A stretch of DNA of 16,203 bases, from positions 1 to 16,203 of the forward strand of contig CAPHZB010000032.1 in NCBI GenBank assembly GCA_948629335.1, given 5' to 3'. Made by a program: the position numbers and the translations under genes. Of this stretch, positions 13,997-16,203 are shown in pieces. Positions within the stretch are counted from its first letter, which is position 1, and each line of letters opens with the position of its first letter. The stretch comes from an uncultured Bacilli bacterium. GTDB taxonomy: Bacteria; Bacillota_I; Bacilli_A; RF39; UBA660. The notes under the pieces were generated by a model that was not told the origin of the DNA, ran no database searches, and saw only the letters and a program-made list of their open reading frames with translations.

Positions 13997-14479
13997 ATGA
14001 CAAAAGAACAAATTATAGGTGGGATTAGAGGATTTTGGTTTTTTAGAATAAGTCCCCAATATGAAAGTGTTTGTGAGAAATTTATAGAATATGTTTTGAA
14101 AAAGGAGAATGTAGAATATACAAGTGCTGATTTAGGGAGTTTTTTAAATCAAAACTTTGTTGAAGATCAACTACTTTTATCCTACATATATCAATATGCT
14201 GATTTACTTAGTAGAGAAGAGCCGAGTAAAGAGAATATAGAGGCTATGAATCGGGTAAAATTTGAATGTATGCGAATGAAGGAAATTCATGAAACATTCT
14301 CTAATTTATTCGATAATATGTGTGTTAGAAAACAGGAAAAACCAGAAGAAGAAATTATTATTAGAAAGGGAGAGTCTATCACACTTACTAATGGTGCTGG
14401 AAGCAGTTTAACAACAGACGAATTAGGACAATTAGTAAAGATGACATTTGAAGATGTAGAAAAGCCTAAAGTAAAGTAA
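13997..14479 (+). CDS. Unknown 160-residue soluble protein
   Basis: 160 residues from the ATG at 13997, chosen for GAGGAGG 5 bases upstream; an in-frame TTG at 13958 precedes the promoter and is rejected. The N-terminal GGIRGFWFFRISPQYESVCEKF is followed by predicted helices (residues 20-110) with several Met and Cys. The C-terminal part, EEEIIIRKGESITLTNGAGSSLTTDELGQL (from about 122), looks like a small beta segment plus a helix. No signal peptide or membrane segment. I do not recognise the family. It is monocistronic, ending in a terminator. Confidence 0.7.
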   Translation: MTKEQIIGGIRGFWFFRISPQYESVCEKFIEYVLKKENVEYTSADLGSFLNQNFVEDQLLLSYIYQYADLLSREEPSKENIEAMNRVKFECMRMKEIHETFSNLFDNMCVRKQEKPEEEIIIRKGESITLTNGAGSSLTTDELGQLVKMTFEDVEKPKVK

Positions 14480-14500
14480 GATATTATTCGTTTTAAAGAG

Positions 14501-14523
14501 CCCTATTTTTAAAGGGTTTTTTT
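14501..14523 (+). terminator. Intrinsic terminator after the 13997 gene
   Basis: CCCT (14501-14504) and AGGG (14513-14516) around an A/T loop that can add pairs (T/A), followed by seven T. Compact but well placed, 22 bases after the stop. Confidence 0.7.
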
Positions 14524-14567
14524 GACTGAAAGTATTTCCATATATTTTTTTGTTCAATTCATTCTGT

Positions 14568-14596
14568 TTGACATTCCATCTATAGTTATATATAAT
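14568..14596 (+). promoter_or_regulatory. Perfect sigma-A promoter of the transglutaminase-like gene
   Basis: TTGACA (14568-14573), 17-base spacer, TATAAT (14591-14596): full consensus. The start near 14603 leaves a leader of about 12 bases with AGGTG (14605-14609). It also shows that the in-frame TTG at 14522 is not the protein start. Confidence 0.85.
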
Positions 14597-14614
14597 AACA
14601 AATTAGGTGTTTAT

Positions 14615-15592
14615 ATGAGACATAGGAAAAATTTAAATGAAGTGTATGAAAAATTGGAAAAACAAGAACAAGTATTTAAAATGCAACTGAAAAAAGCATG
14701 TGTTTGCGTAGGAGTTCCTCCGTTTTCTATTATAAATTCTTTTTGCGGAATTTCTGGGATTCCTTTTTTATATTATGTATTTTCTAGTATAAATTCTCTT
14801 TATAATTCTGATTGTATTGAAAGAGAATTTATAAATTCAGTAGAATATTTAGAATTTGAAAAGAAGTTTTCTTTTTTATTGAATGACCTTAAATCTATGT
14901 TAAAAAACATAAAAATGGATACGCCTCCTTCTATATTTTCTTCTTATTACTATTTAGTTAGAAATGGCTTTTTATCTATAAATCATACATTTAAAGCGGA
15001 TAATATTCCAAATTACAAATTCTGTAATGCATCTTCTATTCTTGCGGGTTACGGCGTTTGTAGAAATTTAACTTTCTTTTTAACAGAATTATTGCGATAC
15101 TTCTCTTATAAAAGTTATAATATAGAAATGCTATTAGAAGGTCAAGCTTTGTGCAAAATGACAGATGATTCCTTTTTAGAAAGCGAGGAAGAAGAAATTC
15201 CAATAAATAGTACGCAGTCTTTTAATCATGAAGTGACTCTTCTTGCTGATGGAAAAAAATCCTATATTATGGATGTTATGAATGAAACTTTTTACTTAAT
15301 TTACTCTAACTTGGTATATCCTTATGAAAATGAGTTAGAACCTATTTATACAAATTTAAAAGAAGATGTTTCGTTTTATAAAAGAAAGAAAATTCCAAAA
15401 GTAGATTCTTCAGGTATTTGCGATTTTGAAAAAATAACAATGGAATATTTGAAAACAAAAAGTATGTGCGAAGGATACAATCTCACCTTCGAAACATTTT
15501 ATCTAGAACATAAAGAGTTATATAAAGAAATATGTGCTGATGGGGAAGAATTATCGAAACAATATGAGAAAATTTTATCCTTATATCGATAA
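14615..15592 (+). CDS. Transglutaminase-like cysteine protease-fold protein
   Basis: 325 residues from the ATG at 14615. A papain-like triad in transglutaminase order is visible: C149 in AGYGVCRNLTFFLTELL (144-160), H205 in NHEVTLL, D220 in KSYIMDVMN. Spacing and context (GxCR..., a helix, then HxW-like strand, then D in a strand) fit the transglutaminase-like core, although the Trp usually after His is absent. The N-terminal 1-130 is helical with hydrophobic stretches but no clear signal peptide; the C-terminus is helical and charged. Members act as proteases, crosslinkers or other acyl transferases, and the substrate is unknown here. It stands alone behind a perfect promoter and is followed by a broken protease-like gene. 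AT-rich codon use suggests accessory DNA. Confidence 0.6.
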   Translation: MRHRKNLNEVYEKLEKQEQVFKMQLKKACVCVGVPPFSIINSFCGISGIPFLYYVFSSINSLYNSDCIEREFINSVEYLEFEKKFSFLLNDLKSMLKNIKMDTPPSIFSSYYYLVRNGFLSINHTFKADNIPNYKFCNASSILAGYGVCRNLTFFLTELLRYFSYKSYNIEMLLEGQALCKMTDDSFLESEEEEIPINSTQSFNHEVTLLADGKKSYIMDVMNETFYLIYSNLVYPYENELEPIYTNLKEDVSFYKRKKIPKVDSSGICDFEKITMEYLKTKSMCEGYNLTFETFYLEHKELYKEICADGEELSKQYEKILSLYR

Positions 15593-15603
15593 AATGTAAT
15601 AAA

Positions 15604-16081
15604 ATGGAGTTGTTATTAAGAATAAAATTCATGGCTTTTTTAAAGAAATGATTTAAAAAGATACAAGAAAATATAAAGATATATAGTGGTTCATATGAAA
15701 ATATAAAGGTTTTTATAGATTGTTATCTCATTTATAATGAAAAAAGTGAAATTGTTGATTTTAAACTTATTTTACCAAAAATAAATTCAATTTATGAAGA
15801 ACTCATATATATGCATGAATATACGCATGCTTTATTTTTGTAAAATATTATCTGAAGAAACAGACTTTTGCATCATATATTCGAAGAAATACTAGAGGAA
15901 ATAGATATAGAAAAAATATTATCTTACTTGATACTATAATTATTATGACAGTTTAATTGGATATATGAAAAAATCTATAAAAAATCATGAACTTCATTTT
16001 GATAAAGAAAAACAGGTCGAAAGTGTTTTATATAAGAAGATAGAATTATATCATGGGAATGAAAAAATAAAAAATAAATAG
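15604..16081 (+). pseudogene. Broken HExxH metalloprotease-like gene
   Basis: A coding signal continues through several lesions. ATG 15604 (or 15631) opens a frame with an in-frame TGA at 15649. The same frame then reads IKIYSGSYENIKVFIDCYL... up to YMHEYTHALFL, with a zinc-protease motif HEYTH (15814-15828), and stops at TAA 15841. One base shifted, KILSEETDF follows; another shift gives HHIFEEILEEIDIEKILSYL, with a Glu-rich helix suited to a third zinc ligand; a third shift gives YYDSLIGYMKKS through ELYHGNEKIKNK to TAG 16079. At least one stop and three frameshifts make it a pseudogene. Family otherwise unknown. It may have been part of one system with the transglutaminase-like gene. Confidence 0.65.
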
Positions 16082-16112
16082 AAAAAAGGGATTCATTATC
16101 ATGAACTATTCA

Positions 16113-16141
16113 TTGAAATTAAAGTTGTTTTGTTATATAAT
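16113..16141 (+). promoter_or_regulatory. Promoter at the right edge
   Basis: TTGAAA (16113-16118), 17-base spacer, perfect TATAAT (16136-16141). Transcription would begin near 16148. What follows has hairpins rather than a ribosome site. Confidence 0.6.
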
Positions 16142-16147
16142 GATAAT

Positions 16148-16203
16148 GGGTGATGTGTGAAACGTTTATAGGTGAAAAGCCTATAATGTGTAGAAATACA
16201 CAT
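16148..16203 (+). ncRNA. Start of a structured RNA or leader (runs off the right edge)
   Basis: Two perfect hairpins in a row: TATAGG (16167-16172) with CCTATA (16180-16185), and ATGTGT (16186-16191) with ACACAT (16198-16203), joined without a gap. They begin about 20 bases after the predicted transcription start. Could be a riboswitch leader, a small RNA or a group II intron start; too little is visible to name it. Confidence 0.4.

Noticed and set aside
14522..14614. TTG start giving a hydrophobic N-terminus to the transglutaminase-like protein
   Set aside because: The perfect promoter at 14568-14596 and AGGTG before ATG 14615 place transcription and translation starts downstream.
15604..15843. 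TGA read as Trp (code 4) to rescue the 15604 gene
   Set aside because: All intact genes use TGG for Trp in an AT-rich genome, and the gene still has a TAA and further frameshifts.
16155..16203. Group II intron 5' end (GTGTG start)
   Set aside because: Only the first five bases fit; the following hairpins do not show recognisable domain I features.

Overview
The window is AT-rich DNA from a low-GC Gram-positive bacterium, most likely a member of the Bacilli. The evidence is consensus TTGACA/TATAAT promoters, strong GGAGG ribosome sites, a T-box riboswitch, a class B penicillin-binding protein (so a walled cell), and EF-P with YmfI- and YnbB-like neighbours as known from Bacillus. Placement in an uncultured gut Bacilli lineage is inference from gene style only. 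The standard code fits: all tryptophans are TGG, and no intact gene whose end is visible stops at TGA.

Bases 1-3190 hold pilin-like genes. A truncated pilin (minus, 1-202) shares about 93% of its first 200 bases with the start of a second, complete pilin (minus, 759-2105). That second gene carries an acidic linker and a large Cys-containing surface domain. A third, divergent pilin (plus, 2292-3161) has a consensus promoter and a C-terminus resembling the phage tail collar domain. The gene-poor stretch 203-758 contains a possible gene remnant and a candidate small structured RNA with its own promoter and terminator.

Bases 3200-7100 are housekeeping genes: endonuclease IV (nfo), a convergent small gene resembling DUF2624/YqfT, a divergent Fe/Mn superoxide dismutase, and a PBP2-type transpeptidase overlapping the sod end.

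Bases 7100-10625 look like one operon: rpmG, a 60-residue basic protein, efp, an SDR, a YnbB-like PLP protein, and an unknown 162-residue protein. In B. subtilis, ymfI (an SDR) and ynbB are required for 5-aminopentanol modification of EF-P Lys32. This operon therefore probably groups EF-P with its modification enzymes, and the unknown last gene is a candidate additional factor.

Bases 10733-13760 hold a small gene, then a tyrosine T-box leader (specifier UAC) in front of a HAD phosphatase, a DeoC-like protein and tyrS. The DeoC-like protein has Glu where the Schiff-base Lys should be and ends in a Cys/His-rich tail, so it is unlikely to be an ordinary deoxyribose-phosphate aldolase. It is the most unusual gene here.

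Bases 13997-16203 are accessory: an unknown 160-residue protein, a transglutaminase-like protein with a Cys/His/Asp triad behind a perfect promoter, a multiply frameshifted gene with a HEYTH zinc-protease motif, and at the right edge a promoter followed by two perfect hairpins of an RNA that runs off the window.
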